Notes: generated from the letters alone by a model not told the origin. A stretch of DNA of 40,182 nt from an uncultured Thermomicrobia bacterium (GCA_937968015.1 CALBSO010000016.1:1-40182), one strand, 5' to 3'; positions 30,234 to 38,259 are shown, numbered from the stretch's first letter. A program made the numbers and translations.

Positions 30234-31088
30234 CTACGGATGATCGGTCGTTTTCCGTGCCCGCAGTTGGGCGATGGCGGCGAGTTGCTCCTTGCCACGG
30301 TCGGCCAGTGCCGCCTGCCATGATGGGACATACGGGCGCAGCGTGTCGAGGATCGTTTCGGTGATGGTGAGGTCGCGGAACCATTTCTTATCCGCCGGGA
30401 CGATGTACCACGGCGCGCCCTTCGTGCTGCACTTGCTGAGCGCGTCTTCATAGGCCGCCTGATAATCGTCCCACTTTTCGCGCTCGATCCAGTCGCCCGG
30501 CGCAAGTTTCCATGCTTTGATCGGATCTTTTTCCCGCGCCAGGAGCCGCGCGCGCTGCTCCTCCTTGCTGATATGGAGGAAGAACTTGAGGATGATCGTG
30601 TCGTTTGCTATCAGCAATTGCTCGAAGTGGTTGATGGCGTCGTATCGCCGCCCCCAGACCGCCTTCGGGACGAAATTATGGACGCGCACGACGAGCACAT
30701 CCTCGTAGTGCGAGCGGTTGAAGATGCCGATCATCCCCTTGGCGGGCGTGTAGGCGTGGATGCGCCAGAGAAAATCGTGCGCGAGGTCGGCGGGCGTCGG
30801 CTCCTTGAAGGCGACGACCGCGCAGCCCTGCGGGTTGATTGGCGCCATGACGTGCCGGATCGTGCCATCCTTGCCACTCGTGTCCATCCCTTGTAGGACG
30901 ATCAGCACGCTCTGCCGCGCCGCGCCGTAGAGCAATTCCTGCATCTCGGCGAACTCCGCCCATCGCGCCTGCGTCCGCGCCTCCGCCGCTTCGCGCTTGA
31001 TCCCCCGTGTATCGGCGGGATTGTGGTCATGCAAACGTATCTTCGTCCCCGGCGGGACGCCGATTGCCAATGAGTCGTCGTGCGCCAT
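30234..31088 (-). CDS. ppk2: Polyphosphate kinase 2 family protein
   Basis: 284 residues. VLIVLQGMDTSGKDGTIRHV is the Walker A motif (GxDxxGK) of PPK2, FLWRIHAYTPAKGMIGIFNR and SHYEDVLVVRVHN the Walker B and lid surroundings, and FFLHISKEEQRARLLARE with WKLAPGDWIEREKWDDY complete the fold. PPK2 enzymes use polyphosphate to phosphorylate nucleoside mono- or diphosphates, or run in reverse. The single-domain size and the APWYIVPADKKWFRDL ending fit the polyphosphate-dependent nucleotide kinase classes; which nucleotide cannot be read. An extended TATACT -10 is at 31120-31125 (minus). The HIT-Nudix enzyme is another nucleotide-clean-up function in the window. Confidence 0.93.
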   Translation of the reverse strand: MAHDDSLAIGVPPGTKIRLHDHNPADTRGIKREAAEARTQARWAEFAEMQELLYGAARQSVLIVLQGMDTSGKDGTIRHVMAPINPQGCAVVAFKEPTPADLAHDFLWRIHAYTPAKGMIGIFNRSHYEDVLVVRVHNFVPKAVWGRRYDAINHFEQLLIANDTIILKFFLHISKEEQRARLLAREKDPIKAWKLAPGDWIEREKWDDYQAAYEDALSKCSTKGAPWYIVPADKKWFRDLTITETILDTLRPYVPSWQAALADRGKEQLAAIAQLRARKTTDHP

Positions 31089-31119
31089 GAGATGATGCCT
31101 CCTTCTTGCTCAGTGGCGC

Positions 31120-31125
31120 AGTATA
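31120..31125 (-). promoter_or_regulatory. -10 box of ppk2
   Basis: The minus strand reads GCGCTATACTGC, TATACT at 31125-31120, 32 nt before ATG 31088. No clear -35. Confidence 0.4.
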
Positions 31126-31187
31126 GCGCACAACACAGGCACCGGCTGTTGATCTCGGCGGCGTCAAGTGCCTCCGGACGTGGTACT

Positions 31188-31312
31188 CTACCCCCCACCC
31201 CTTCCCGAAGAGGAAGAGGGAGTAAGTCTCCGTGAGATCGGGGCGCGAAAGGGAAGCGCACAACATTCGCGATCAGTCACCCCTTCCCGTTCCGGGAGGG
31301 GCGGGGGGTAGG
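31188..31312. repeat. Palindromic element A4
   Basis: Left end CTACCCCCCACCCCTTCCC, right end GGGAGGGGCGGGGGGTAGG ending 4 nt before the TTG start of the GH51 gene. The core GATCGGGGCG and GTCACCCCTTCC is shared with A3 and A5. It lacks the GGGCGCCC module, showing that the module is an optional insert. Confidence 0.8.
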
Positions 31313-31316
31313 CAGA

Positions 31317-32810
31317 TTGACTGATACAACAATCCACATCCATACCGACGCGCCGATTGGCACGATTTCGCCCCGGCTCTATGGGCACTTCGCGGAGCAT
31401 TTGGGCCGCTGCTGCTACGATGGCCTCTGGGTCGGCACGGACGCCACCGGTATCCCGCACGACGCGGGGTTCCGGGCAGATGTGCTCGATGCCTTGCGCG
31501 CGCTGCCCGTGCCGCTCCTCCGCTGGCCCGGTGGCTGCTACGCCGACCATTATCACTGGCGGGACGGCATTGGGCCGCCGGAGAGACGGCCCCGGCGGCT
31601 CGGCATGTCCTGTGGACTGACGGTCGAGGACGATAACAGCCTTGGCACGCACGAGTTCCTCCGCCTCTGCGCGCTGATCGGTGCGGAGCCGTACCTCGCG
31701 GGCAATGTCGGCACCGGCACGCCGCAGGAGCTCTGCGATTGGCAGGAATACTGCAACAGCCCGCTCGACACGACCCTGACGCGCGAGCGGGCCGCGAATG
31801 GCTCCCCCGCGCCCTTCGGCGTGCGCCTCTGGGGCGTCGGCAATGAGAATTGGGGCTGCGGCGGCAATTACGACGCCGCGACCTACGCGCGCGAGTATCG
31901 GCGCTACGCGACGATGCTGCGCCATGTGGACCCGGTGGCGGAACTCGTTGCCTGCGGGCTCGAAGACGAATGGAACATCGCACTGCTGGAAACGCTCGGC
32001 AACCGGCTCGATCTGGTGGACCACCTCTCCATCCACGATTATTGGTCCGCGGGCGGACCGGAGGTGGCCTTCAATGAGGAGCAGTATTACACCCTGCTCG
32101 CGCAAGCAGATGCGACGGAGGCATTTGTCCAGCGGACGGCCGAGATCATTGCCCGCACGACGGGGGGACAGCGGCGGATCGGCATCGCACTCGATGAATG
32201 GGGTGTCTGGCACCCGGAAGCGCGGCGCAATGGTTGGGGCGACATCCCAGGCCGACGCCCGATCACCTATGAGCAGGCGGGGACACTCCGCGATGCGCTC
32301 GCGGCGGCGATTGCGCTGGAGGGCTTCCATCGGCAATGCACTGTCCTCTCCATGGCGAACCTCGCGCAAATCGTCAATGTCCTCCACGCCCCGCTCATGA
32401 CTGGCTCGGGCGGCGGGCGGATGTGGGTGACGCCGACCTATCACGTCCTCCGATTGCACGCCCCGCACATCGGCGCGACGGCGCTCCGCGTAGATGCGTC
32501 CGGGGGTGTCATCGTGCCGGGCGGCACACCCGCCGTGAGCGGCACCGCCTCGACGAACGGGGACGGAATGGCCGTCACGATCATCAATCGTCATTTCACC
32601 GAGGCGGCGGCGATTACGCTCCGAGGCACGGCAGGCGCGGCAATCGCACAGGGGCAATTGCTCACTGCCGCCGACCCCCGCGAGCAGAACAGCCCAAGCG
32701 ATCCGCATCGCGTCGCGCCTATCCCGCTTGATGTCAGCGGCAACACGCGGGATGGCTGGTATGTCGCGTTGCCGCCGCATTCGCTCGCCACGGTGCAGTT
32801 TGATCCATGA
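31317..32810 (+). CDS. Alpha-L-arabinofuranosidase, glycoside hydrolase family 51
   Basis: 497 residues. HIHTDAPIGTISPRLYGHFA and EHLGRCCYDGLWVG are the family opening; LLRWPGGCYADHYHWRDGIG follows. The acid/base Glu is in LWGVGNENWGCGG and the nucleophile Glu in IALDEWGVWHPE. A C-terminal beta domain begins around MAVTIINRHFTEAAAITLRG. There is no signal peptide, so it is probably cytoplasmic and trims imported arabino-oligosaccharides (EC 3.2.1.55), complementing a secreted GH10. The TTG start at 31317 lies 4 nt after palindromic element A4, whose GGGGGGTAGG is the only Shine-Dalgarno-like sequence. No nearby ATG gives a better start. Confidence 0.93.
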   Translation: MTDTTIHIHTDAPIGTISPRLYGHFAEHLGRCCYDGLWVGTDATGIPHDAGFRADVLDALRALPVPLLRWPGGCYADHYHWRDGIGPPERRPRRLGMSCGLTVEDDNSLGTHEFLRLCALIGAEPYLAGNVGTGTPQELCDWQEYCNSPLDTTLTRERAANGSPAPFGVRLWGVGNENWGCGGNYDAATYAREYRRYATMLRHVDPVAELVACGLEDEWNIALLETLGNRLDLVDHLSIHDYWSAGGPEVAFNEEQYYTLLAQADATEAFVQRTAEIIARTTGGQRRIGIALDEWGVWHPEARRNGWGDIPGRRPITYEQAGTLRDALAAAIALEGFHRQCTVLSMANLAQIVNVLHAPLMTGSGGGRMWVTPTYHVLRLHAPHIGATALRVDASGGVIVPGGTPAVSGTASTNGDGMAVTIINRHFTEAAAITLRGTAGAAIAQGQLLTAADPREQNSPSDPHRVAPIPLDVSGNTRDGWYVALPPHSLATVQFDP

Positions 32811-32840
32811 GTTGCCTGGGTGCATCGTCTGGCGGTATTG
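32811..32840 (+). promoter_or_regulatory. Promoter of argF
   Basis: TTGCCT (32811-32816), 18 bp, TATTGT (32835-32840), directly after the GH51 stop. Transcription from here would include element A5 in the argF leader. Confidence 0.4.
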
Positions 32841-32851
32841 TGTCGCGGGGG

Positions 32852-33008
32852 ACCTAACCCCCAACCCCCCTCCTTTTCGGGAAGGGGGAGTAATGCGAGG
32901 ACGATACGATACCGATGGCAAGGCACGATGTTTGGATGAGTCACCCCTTCCGGGCGCGGGCGCCCTTTGGGCAGCATGGGCAGTATTGGGAAGGGGCTGG
33001 GGGATAGG
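32852..33008. repeat. Palindromic element A5 in the argF leader
   Basis: Left end CCTAACCCCCAACCCCCCTC, right end GGGAAGGGGCTGGGGGATAG ending 4 nt before the TTG start of argF. The GGGCGCCCTTTGGGCAGCAT module is at 32948-32970. It is about 150 nt of likely untranslated leader. Confidence 0.8.
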
Positions 33009-33011
33009 TCG

Positions 33012-33932
33012 TTGACCAAGCGCGATTTCCTGAAATTGACCGACCTTTCCCGCGACGAGGCATATGTGGTCTTTGCTCTGTCGGCACGGTTGAAGGCAGC
33101 GCCGAAGGGGAGCCATACGCATGTCCTCGCGGGGCGATCCGTCGCGACAATCCTTGAGAAGCCGAGCCTGCGCACGCATGGCTCGTTTGAGATCGGCATC
33201 GCGCAACTCGGCGCGCATCCGCTGACGATGGGGACAAACGAGATCCACCTCGGCACGCGCGAGCCGATCCGCGATGCCGCCCGCGTCCTCGAACGGTATT
33301 GCGATGCTATCGCCTACCGCACCTTCACCACCGAACGGCTAATGGAAATGGCGACCGCCGCCGTCCCCGTCATCAACGCGTTGACGGACGATGGTCATCC
33401 CGTCCAGATTCTTGCGGACATCTTCACGGTCGAGGAAATATTCGGGCAGGGGAGCATCGAGGGGAAGCGGATCGCCTATATCGGCAACGGCGCGTCGAAC
33501 ACCGCCCGCTCCTGGCTCGAAGGGGCGCGACTGTTCGGCTACCATCTCGTCATTTCCTCGCCGGACGCGTTCCAGCCGCCCGCCGAGGAAGTCGTCGCCG
33601 CCGGTGATGCCGTCTCATTTCAGACCCCTCTCCGGGCCGCCGCGAACGCCGATGTCATCTACACGGATGTCTGGACGAGCATGGGGCAGGAGACGAATGT
33701 CGAGCGGCACCGCGCTGTCTTCTCGGACTGGACGATAGACACGAATGTCGTCGCCGTCGCGCCGCCGCACGCGGTCGTCCTCCACTGTCTCCCCGCGCAT
33801 CGGGGCGAGGAGATCAGCGACGAGGTGATCGAGGGGCCACGCTCCCGTGTCTGGGATCAGGCGGAGAACCGTCTGCACGTCCAAAAAGGTCTGCTCTGTT
33901 TCCTGCTCGGCGTCGCGGACCGCGTGCCCTAG
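33012..33932 (+). CDS. argF: Ornithine carbamoyltransferase
   Basis: 306 residues from TTG 33012. The carbamoyl-phosphate motif is present as EKPSLRTHGSFEIGIAQLG (Leu for the usual Thr, and His where Arg is usual). NALTDDGHPVQILADIFTVE, IAYIGNGASNTARSWL, DVWTSMGQE and the ornithine-side HCLPAHRGEEISDEVIEGP follow. The enzyme makes citrulline from ornithine and carbamoyl phosphate (EC 2.1.3.3) in arginine synthesis. An upstream in-frame ATG at 32967 lies within repeat A5 and would add MGSMGSIGKGLGDRS, which looks repeat-derived, so TTG is preferred. Other arg genes are not in the window. A long hairpin follows the stop. Confidence 0.93.
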   Translation: MTKRDFLKLTDLSRDEAYVVFALSARLKAAPKGSHTHVLAGRSVATILEKPSLRTHGSFEIGIAQLGAHPLTMGTNEIHLGTREPIRDAARVLERYCDAIAYRTFTTERLMEMATAAVPVINALTDDGHPVQILADIFTVEEIFGQGSIEGKRIAYIGNGASNTARSWLEGARLFGYHLVISSPDAFQPPAEEVVAAGDAVSFQTPLRAAANADVIYTDVWTSMGQETNVERHRAVFSDWTIDTNVVAVAPPHAVVLHCLPAHRGEEISDEVIEGPRSRVWDQAENRLHVQKGLLCFLLGVADRVP

Positions 33933-33969
33933 CCTTCATATGGACCTGGGATGAGAGGGAGAGAATGTC

Positions 33970-34011
33970 GCACGAGGAGAGAGACCGCGCTGTCTCTCTC
34001 ATCCCTCGTGC
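33970..34011. terminator. Long hairpin between convergent argF and methyltransferase
   Basis: GCACGAGG-AGAGAGAC pairs with GTCTCTCTC-ATC-CCTCGTGC with a 3-nt bulge over the loop CGCGCT. The stem can extend outward through AGAATG and CATTCT. It is probably a two-way terminator. Confidence 0.6.
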
Positions 34012-34091
34012 TATTGTGCATTCTATCACAATCTTGCTCCAACACAAGTGGTGCCCCCGGTTTCGTGGAGCGTGCAAGAATGGAACTTCCT

Positions 34092-34880
34092 TCATTCCTT
34101 CTTCGCGGCGAGGTAGCATTCGGCGGCGAGGGGCGGATACCAGCCGCCGGAGCGGACATTGAGGGCGTGGATCGGCCGCCACTGTGTGATCCGTTCCAGC
34201 GTGTTCGGGAAGGGAAAGAGAAGCACGACGCCGTCCTCCTTGATGATTGTCAGCCCCGCGCCGCGCGCGAGGCGGCGGAGGTCCGGTAGTGTGTACTCGC
34301 GGTGATGCTCCTCGATCAGGGCGTCGGCGTCCGCATACCCGGCGCGGCGGACGAGTGGCCGGAACCACCGCTTCAGACGGCGCGTGAGGCTCGTGGCATT
34401 GGGGGTCGAGAGGAGCAGAACGCCACCCGGCCGCAATTGCGCGGCGGCATCGCGGAGAAAGGCCGCTGGGTCGTAGACATGCTCCAATACTTCGAAGGCG
34501 GAGACAGCATCGAAGGGCCGTCCGTCCGCGTAGCGCTCCGGTTCCTCGACCGCCGCGCGGAGGTAGCGGACATTCGGGTGGGCACGCAGTTCGCTCGCCA
34601 CGGCGATGTTGCGGTCGCTGATATCCACGCCGACGACCTCATCCGCGAAGGCCGCAATCGCCGCCGTAATCACGCCGTCGCCGCAGCCGAGGTCAAGCCA
34701 GCGGGCGTGTTGCGGTGTGTATTGCCGCGCGAAGGCGATCCGCCGCGCCAGATAGAGTTCCTGTAGCGCGCCGGAGCGGAATCGCCCCCCCGTCTGCGTC
34801 GGCATCACATCATTGTAGTAGGCACGCTGTGCCGCCTGCGCCTCTTCTCGGCTCTCATACCGTCCGTGCTGGACGCTCAT
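34092..34880 (-). CDS. Class I SAM-dependent methyltransferase (UbiG-like)
   Basis: 262 residues, ATG 34880 after the strong ribosome site GGAGGTG. WLDLGCGDGVITAAIAAFAD is SAM motif I, VVGVDISDRNIAVA motif II, FDAVSAFEVLEHVYDPAAFL and LRPGGVLLLSTPNATSLTRR motifs post-II and III. Everything fits a small-molecule methyltransferase. The C-terminal region (HHREYTLPDLRRLARGAGL) is as in ubiquinone or glycan-associated relatives. The substrate is unknown. It is transcribed divergently from pncA and converges with argF. Confidence 0.9.
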   Translation of the reverse strand: MSVQHGRYESREEAQAAQRAYYNDVMPTQTGGRFRSGALQELYLARRIAFARQYTPQHARWLDLGCGDGVITAAIAAFADEVVGVDISDRNIAVASELRAHPNVRYLRAAVEEPERYADGRPFDAVSAFEVLEHVYDPAAFLRDAAAQLRPGGVLLLSTPNATSLTRRLKRWFRPLVRRAGYADADALIEEHHREYTLPDLRRLARGAGLTIIKEDGVVLLFPFPNTLERITQWRPIHALNVRSGGWYPPLAAECYLAAKKE

Positions 34881-35170
34881 CACCCGCACCTCCTTCGGTC
34901 GCAGTGTACGGGGCGCGACCATGGAGCGTCCATATCGTGATTCGAGAGTGTGACGGCGCTCCTGGTGGATATGGATGCCCTGCCAGGCGATGACGAATGA
35001 TGCACCGTACACGCTGGCTGTTGGGCGACGGTACCAAAAGCAAGCAAGGAAATTCCTCCGCCAGCACCCTGCTTTGCGCCCCGCCTAAACTGCTCGCTGA
35101 TCTCGCCGTTAATCCCTTTGCACCTGCGCGAAACCTGACATTTGTCTGATCCCAGTGAGCGTTCAAAGCG

Positions 35171-35199
35171 ATGACGAATTGACCACACGGTGTTATACT
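35171..35199 (+). promoter_or_regulatory. Promoter of the pncA-pncB operon
   Basis: ATGACG (35171-35176) at 17 bp from TATACT (35194-35199), with an extended -10 TGT directly before it. The start point would be about 35206. Confidence 0.55.
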
Positions 35200-35209
35200 C
35201 TCTTGTAAT

Positions 35210-35225
35210 CGTGATTTTATTCACA
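35210..35225. promoter_or_regulatory. CRP/FNR-like palindrome downstream of the pnc promoter
   Basis: CGTGA-TTTTAT-TCACA fits the TGTGA-N6-TCACA pattern of the CRP/FNR family at nine of ten positions. It lies just after the predicted start point, where a bound regulator would block transcription. Inference only. Confidence 0.4.
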
Positions 35226-35248
35226 ATCCCGATATCAGGAGGGTTCCC

Positions 35249-35839
35249 ATGACAAATGCAAACAGTCAGGAGCGGCGCGCCGTCATCGTCGTGGACATGC
35301 TGCGTGGATTCCTGGAACCGGGCTATCCGCTCGATTGCGGCGCGGCGGCGCGGGCAATCATCCCGGCGGTGCGACAGAAGATCGAGGAGGAGATGGCACA
35401 CGGTGCGACGATCCTTTGGGTCGCGGACAACCACGCGCCGGACGACAAGGAGTTCGCGATGTTTCCGCCACATTGCATCCGAGGCACCGCCGAGGCCGAG
35501 ATCATCCCCGCATTGGCCGACCTCGTGGCCCCCGCGAACCTCCTGCCGAAGACGCGCTACAGCGGTTTCTACGGCACGGACCTGGACGCACGACTAGCAC
35601 GGCTCCGACCGGACAGCATCACCGTCGTCGGTGTCTGCACGGATATCTGCGTCATGCACACCGTCGCGGACGCGCGAAACCGCGATTACGCCGTCGTTGT
35701 CCCGGCGGACTGCGTCGCCACCTTCGATCCCGAGGCGCACCACTTCGCGCTCGACCATATGCGCCGCGTGCTGGGCGCGACGGTAATTGAGAGCAGGCAG
35801 CAGACGGCCGACAGCCGGCAGCAAAGGAAGTCGGAATGA
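35249..35839 (+). CDS. pncA: Nicotinamidase (isochorismatase-like cysteine hydrolase)
   Basis: 196 residues, ATG 35249 after AGGAGGG. The Asp-Lys-Cys triad is visible: Asp16 in AVIVVDMLRGF, Lys in LLPKTRYSGFYGTDLD, Cys in VVGVCTDICVMHTVADARN. VADNHAPDDKEFAMFPPHCI plus RGT is the metal-binding and nicotinamidase-type loop. It hydrolyses nicotinamide to nicotinate and ammonia (EC 3.5.1.19); this assignment is strengthened by the pncB gene 48 nt downstream. The last 14 residues (RQQTADSRQQRKSE) extend beyond the fold and are written by a heptad array. Confidence 0.9.
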   Translation: MTNANSQERRAVIVVDMLRGFLEPGYPLDCGAAARAIIPAVRQKIEEEMAHGATILWVADNHAPDDKEFAMFPPHCIRGTAEAEIIPALADLVAPANLLPKTRYSGFYGTDLDARLARLRPDSITVVGVCTDICVMHTVADARNRDYAVVVPADCVATFDPEAHHFALDHMRRVLGATVIESRQQTADSRQQRKSE

Positions 35840-35876
35840 GTCTGCTCTCCGCTGTGTGTTGCCCGCTGCCTGCCGG
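35792..35876. repeat. Heptad arrays AGCAGGC / CCGCTGC between pncA and pncB
   Basis: Left: AGCAGGC, AGCAGAC, GGCCGAC, AGCCGGC, AGCAAAG (35792-35826), coding for the pncA C-terminus. Right: CTGCTCT, CCGCTGT, GTGTTGC, CCGCTGC, CTGCCGG (35842-35876), roughly inverted, ending at the pncB ribosome site. Confidence 0.75.
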
Positions 35877-35887
35877 AGGAGAAAGCG

Positions 35888-36883
35888 ATGCCTGACGAGA
35901 GATTGTTCGTACCCACTGACGCCGTACTGCGCGGCGAGACCGCGGATGTCTATTTCCATCGGACAAAGGAAATCCTCACGGCAGCGAACGTCAATCCCAC
36001 GGTGACGATGGAAATCTTCGCGGGGCGCGATGGGGTGCTATGCGGCATGCGCGAGGCGCGGGCGCTGCTCGAACGGGTCTGCTCGCCGGAGGCGGTGCTC
36101 GAAAGCCTGTCGGATGGCGACCAGATCGCCCGCAAGGAGGTCGCGCTGCGTATCCACGACCGCTACCAATCCTTTTGCCTCTACGAGACGGCCTACCTCG
36201 GCTATCTCTCCTCCGGCACCGGCTGGGCGACGGCGGCACGGGCAGCGGTGACAGCGGCAGCAGGCATCCCGGTGATCGCTTTCGGGGCGCGGCATATCCA
36301 CCCGAACGCCGTCGGCGCGATGGAGTACGCGGCGATCGTCGGCGGTTGCCAGGCATGCGCCTCGGTGGTCGGCGCGGCGATGGCGGGCCTGCCCCCCTCC
36401 GGGACGATGCCGCACGCGCTCGTCCTCGTCCTCGGCGATACGATACGGGCGGCACGGCTCTTTCACGCCACGATTGACCCGGCGGTGAACCGCGTCGTAC
36501 TCGTGGACACTTTCCACGATGAAGTCGAGGAAGCGTTGCAGGTCGGCGCGGCGCTCGGTGATGCTCTCTGGGGCATCCGCCTCGACACCCCCTCCGAGCG
36601 CGGCGGCGTGACGCCTGAACTGGTGTGGGAGATGCGGGCGAGGCTGGACGGCGCGGATCTCGGCCACGTCAAGATCGTCATTTCCGGCGGCCTGTCGGTG
36701 GAGCGGATCACCCGCTTCCGATCGGAGGGCGCGCCGGTGAACATCTTCGGCGTTGGCAGCGCGATCTCCGCCGCGCCCCCGATTGATTTCACGGCGGACA
36801 TCAAGGAGATTGATGGCCAACCCGTCGCCAAGCGCGGCCGCATCCCCGGCATCACCCCGACGACGCGTCTCACACGCTGGTAA
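35888..36883 (+). CDS. pncB: Nicotinate phosphoribosyltransferase (short archaeal-like type)
   Basis: 331 residues, ATG 35888 after GGAGGAGAAA. VLRGETADVYFHRTKEIL is the N-terminal strand with the dimer-facing Tyr-Phe, ETAYLGYLSSGTGWATAARA and FGARHIHPNAVGAMEYAAIV with GGCQACAS the phosphate and nicotinate sites, and KIVISGGLSVERITRF the PRPP-side beta-strand end. The short length and sequence resemble the archaeal Thermoplasma-type enzyme rather than E. coli PncB. It makes nicotinate mononucleotide from nicotinate, PRPP and ATP (EC 6.3.4.21). With pncA it forms the nicotinamide to NaMN salvage route in one operon. Confidence 0.93.
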   Translation: MPDERLFVPTDAVLRGETADVYFHRTKEILTAANVNPTVTMEIFAGRDGVLCGMREARALLERVCSPEAVLESLSDGDQIARKEVALRIHDRYQSFCLYETAYLGYLSSGTGWATAARAAVTAAAGIPVIAFGARHIHPNAVGAMEYAAIVGGCQACASVVGAAMAGLPPSGTMPHALVLVLGDTIRAARLFHATIDPAVNRVVLVDTFHDEVEEALQVGAALGDALWGIRLDTPSERGGVTPELVWEMRARLDGADLGHVKIVISGGLSVERITRFRSEGAPVNIFGVGSAISAAPPIDFTADIKEIDGQPVAKRGRIPGITPTTRLTRW

Positions 36884-36933
36884 GCGTGCGATCGCGGATG
36901 GCGGAGCGTGCGCGTCTTGTGGGATGCAGGTCT

Positions 36934-38253
36934 CTACCCTGTCGTGGTAGGGGAGGAATCCGGAGACGGTTCCCACGTCTCGATCTCCGCCATCACGTCG
37001 GCGGGGGAGGGGAAGTCACGCGCGTCGCGGAGGAAGGCGCCGCTCGGTGGGAGCAGTGAGAGAATGTCCTTGCCCGGCAAGTGCTTGCCGATGATTTTCG
37101 CCTGGATATGCGCGGCGCCTTCATAGATGCGGATCACTGCGGAGTCCGCGAAGATCTGGGAGATCGGCATCTCTTTGGTATAGCCCATACCACCGTGCAG
37201 CAACATCGCTTCCTGCGCCGCCCAGAGCGCCGTCTCGCCCGCGACCAACTTTGCCAGCGATGCCCAGACAAAGAACTGCTCATCCCCCGCCTGCTCATGT
37301 GCCGCCGCCTTGCGCACGAGCAATCGCGCGATCTCGACCTGACGCTGCATGATCCGCAGATGATTCCGCACGTCGGGGATGTCGGCGAGTTTCTTCCCGA
37401 ACTGCTCGCGCTCGTGGGTATATTTTTCCGCCTCATCCATCGCGTGGCGGGCGATTCCCGACCCCTGCGCGGCCACCCAGATACGCGAATGCTGCAAGGT
37501 GGACTCGATGATGTGCCATCCCTCGTTGCGGGCGCCCATCAGCGCCTCTTCCGGGACGAAATGATTCTGAAAGACGACCTCGCACAGTTGCGAGCCAGGC
37601 TGCCCCAGTTTGTCAAAGTCGGCGACCTCGACGCTCGCTACCCCCGGCCCGATCTCCGTGAGCAGTACCGAGATGCCCCGGCCCCGCTCTTCGGGTCGGC
37701 CGGTGCGCGCAGCCAGTACCATGACGGTCGCCGCGCTCGCGCTGGTGATAAATCGCTTGGCCCCGTTGACGATCCAGCCTCGCTTCGTCGCGTCCCAGGT
37801 CGCTTTGCAGCGGATCGCTTTCGCGTCGGAGCCGGTATTCGGTTCGGTCAAACCGAAGCACGCGATCACCTCGCCCGCCGCCATCCGGGGTAGATAGCGC
37901 GCGCGCTGTGCATCTGTGCCAAATTGCGTAATCGGAAAAGCGGTCAGTGAGTTCTGGACGAGGATGTCAAGGCCAAGCCCGCCATCGCCGCGCGCCAGTT
38001 CTTCCATCACTGCCGCCTGTTGGAGGGAAGGGACCGCGTTGCCACCGTACTCCTCAGGAATTTCTAACCCGAGCAACCCGATCTCGGCAGATTTCACCAT
38101 CAACTCGTGGGGATAGTGGTGCGGATCCCGTTTCGCTTCTTCGAGATAGCGCGGAAACTCTCGATTGACAAAATCCCTGGTGAGGAGCGCGAACTCATCC
38201 GGTCGTTCGTCCATCACTTCGCGAAGAATGGTAGTGGCATGCATCGTTGTCAT
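36934..38253 (-). CDS. Acyl-CoA dehydrogenase
   Basis: 439 residues. LLGLEIPEEYGGNAVPSLQQ, VIACFGLTEPNTGSDAKAIR and CKATWDATKRGWIVNGAKRF followed by ITSASAA are the FAD/substrate motifs; LGQPGSQLCEVVFQNHFVP, YTHEREQFGKKLAD and MLLHGGMGYTKEMPISQIFA with IRIYEGAAHIQ (catalytic-base region) complete the family pattern. It removes two hydrogens from acyl-CoA, passing electrons to ETF. Substrate chain length cannot be read. The ATG at 38253 has no ribosome site and lies 7 nt after a promoter -10, suggesting leaderless translation. It converges with pncB. Confidence 0.93.
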   Translation of the reverse strand: MTTMHATTILREVMDERPDEFALLTRDFVNREFPRYLEEAKRDPHHYPHELMVKSAEIGLLGLEIPEEYGGNAVPSLQQAAVMEELARGDGGLGLDILVQNSLTAFPITQFGTDAQRARYLPRMAAGEVIACFGLTEPNTGSDAKAIRCKATWDATKRGWIVNGAKRFITSASAATVMVLAARTGRPEERGRGISVLLTEIGPGVASVEVADFDKLGQPGSQLCEVVFQNHFVPEEALMGARNEGWHIIESTLQHSRIWVAAQGSGIARHAMDEAEKYTHEREQFGKKLADIPDVRNHLRIMQRQVEIARLLVRKAAAHEQAGDEQFFVWASLAKLVAGETALWAAQEAMLLHGGMGYTKEMPISQIFADSAVIRIYEGAAHIQAKIIGKHLPGKDILSLLPPSGAFLRDARDFPSPADVMAEIETWEPSPDSSPTTTG

Positions 38254-38259
38254 ATGCCC

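Larger units (their letters stand above)
34881..35248. other. 368-bp divergent spacer between methyltransferase and pncA
   Basis: No gene is supported here. The left edge carries the methyltransferase Shine-Dalgarno; the right edge carries the pncA promoter (35171-35199), a CRP/FNR-like palindrome (35210-35225) and the pncA Shine-Dalgarno AGGAGGG. The middle (about 35030-35150) has no palindrome, repeat or riboswitch that I recognise and no convincing reading frame. Confidence 0.55.

Noticed and set aside
31188..33248. A long open minus-strand frame across the GH51 and argF genes
   Set aside because: Arg/Pro-rich, no recognisable family, and antisense to two well-identified enzymes. It is a by-product of high GC content.
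34881..35248. A possible cyclic-di-GMP riboswitch (GGCGCAAAGC on the minus strand)
   Set aside because: The conserved partner segment with GGGCAAACC is absent and no matching stems are visible; position relative to the methyltransferase is also poor.
36930..36956. A hairpin CTACC-GGTAG at the acyl-CoA dehydrogenase 3' end as terminator
   Set aside because: Short stem inside the coding region and no T run; too weak to call.
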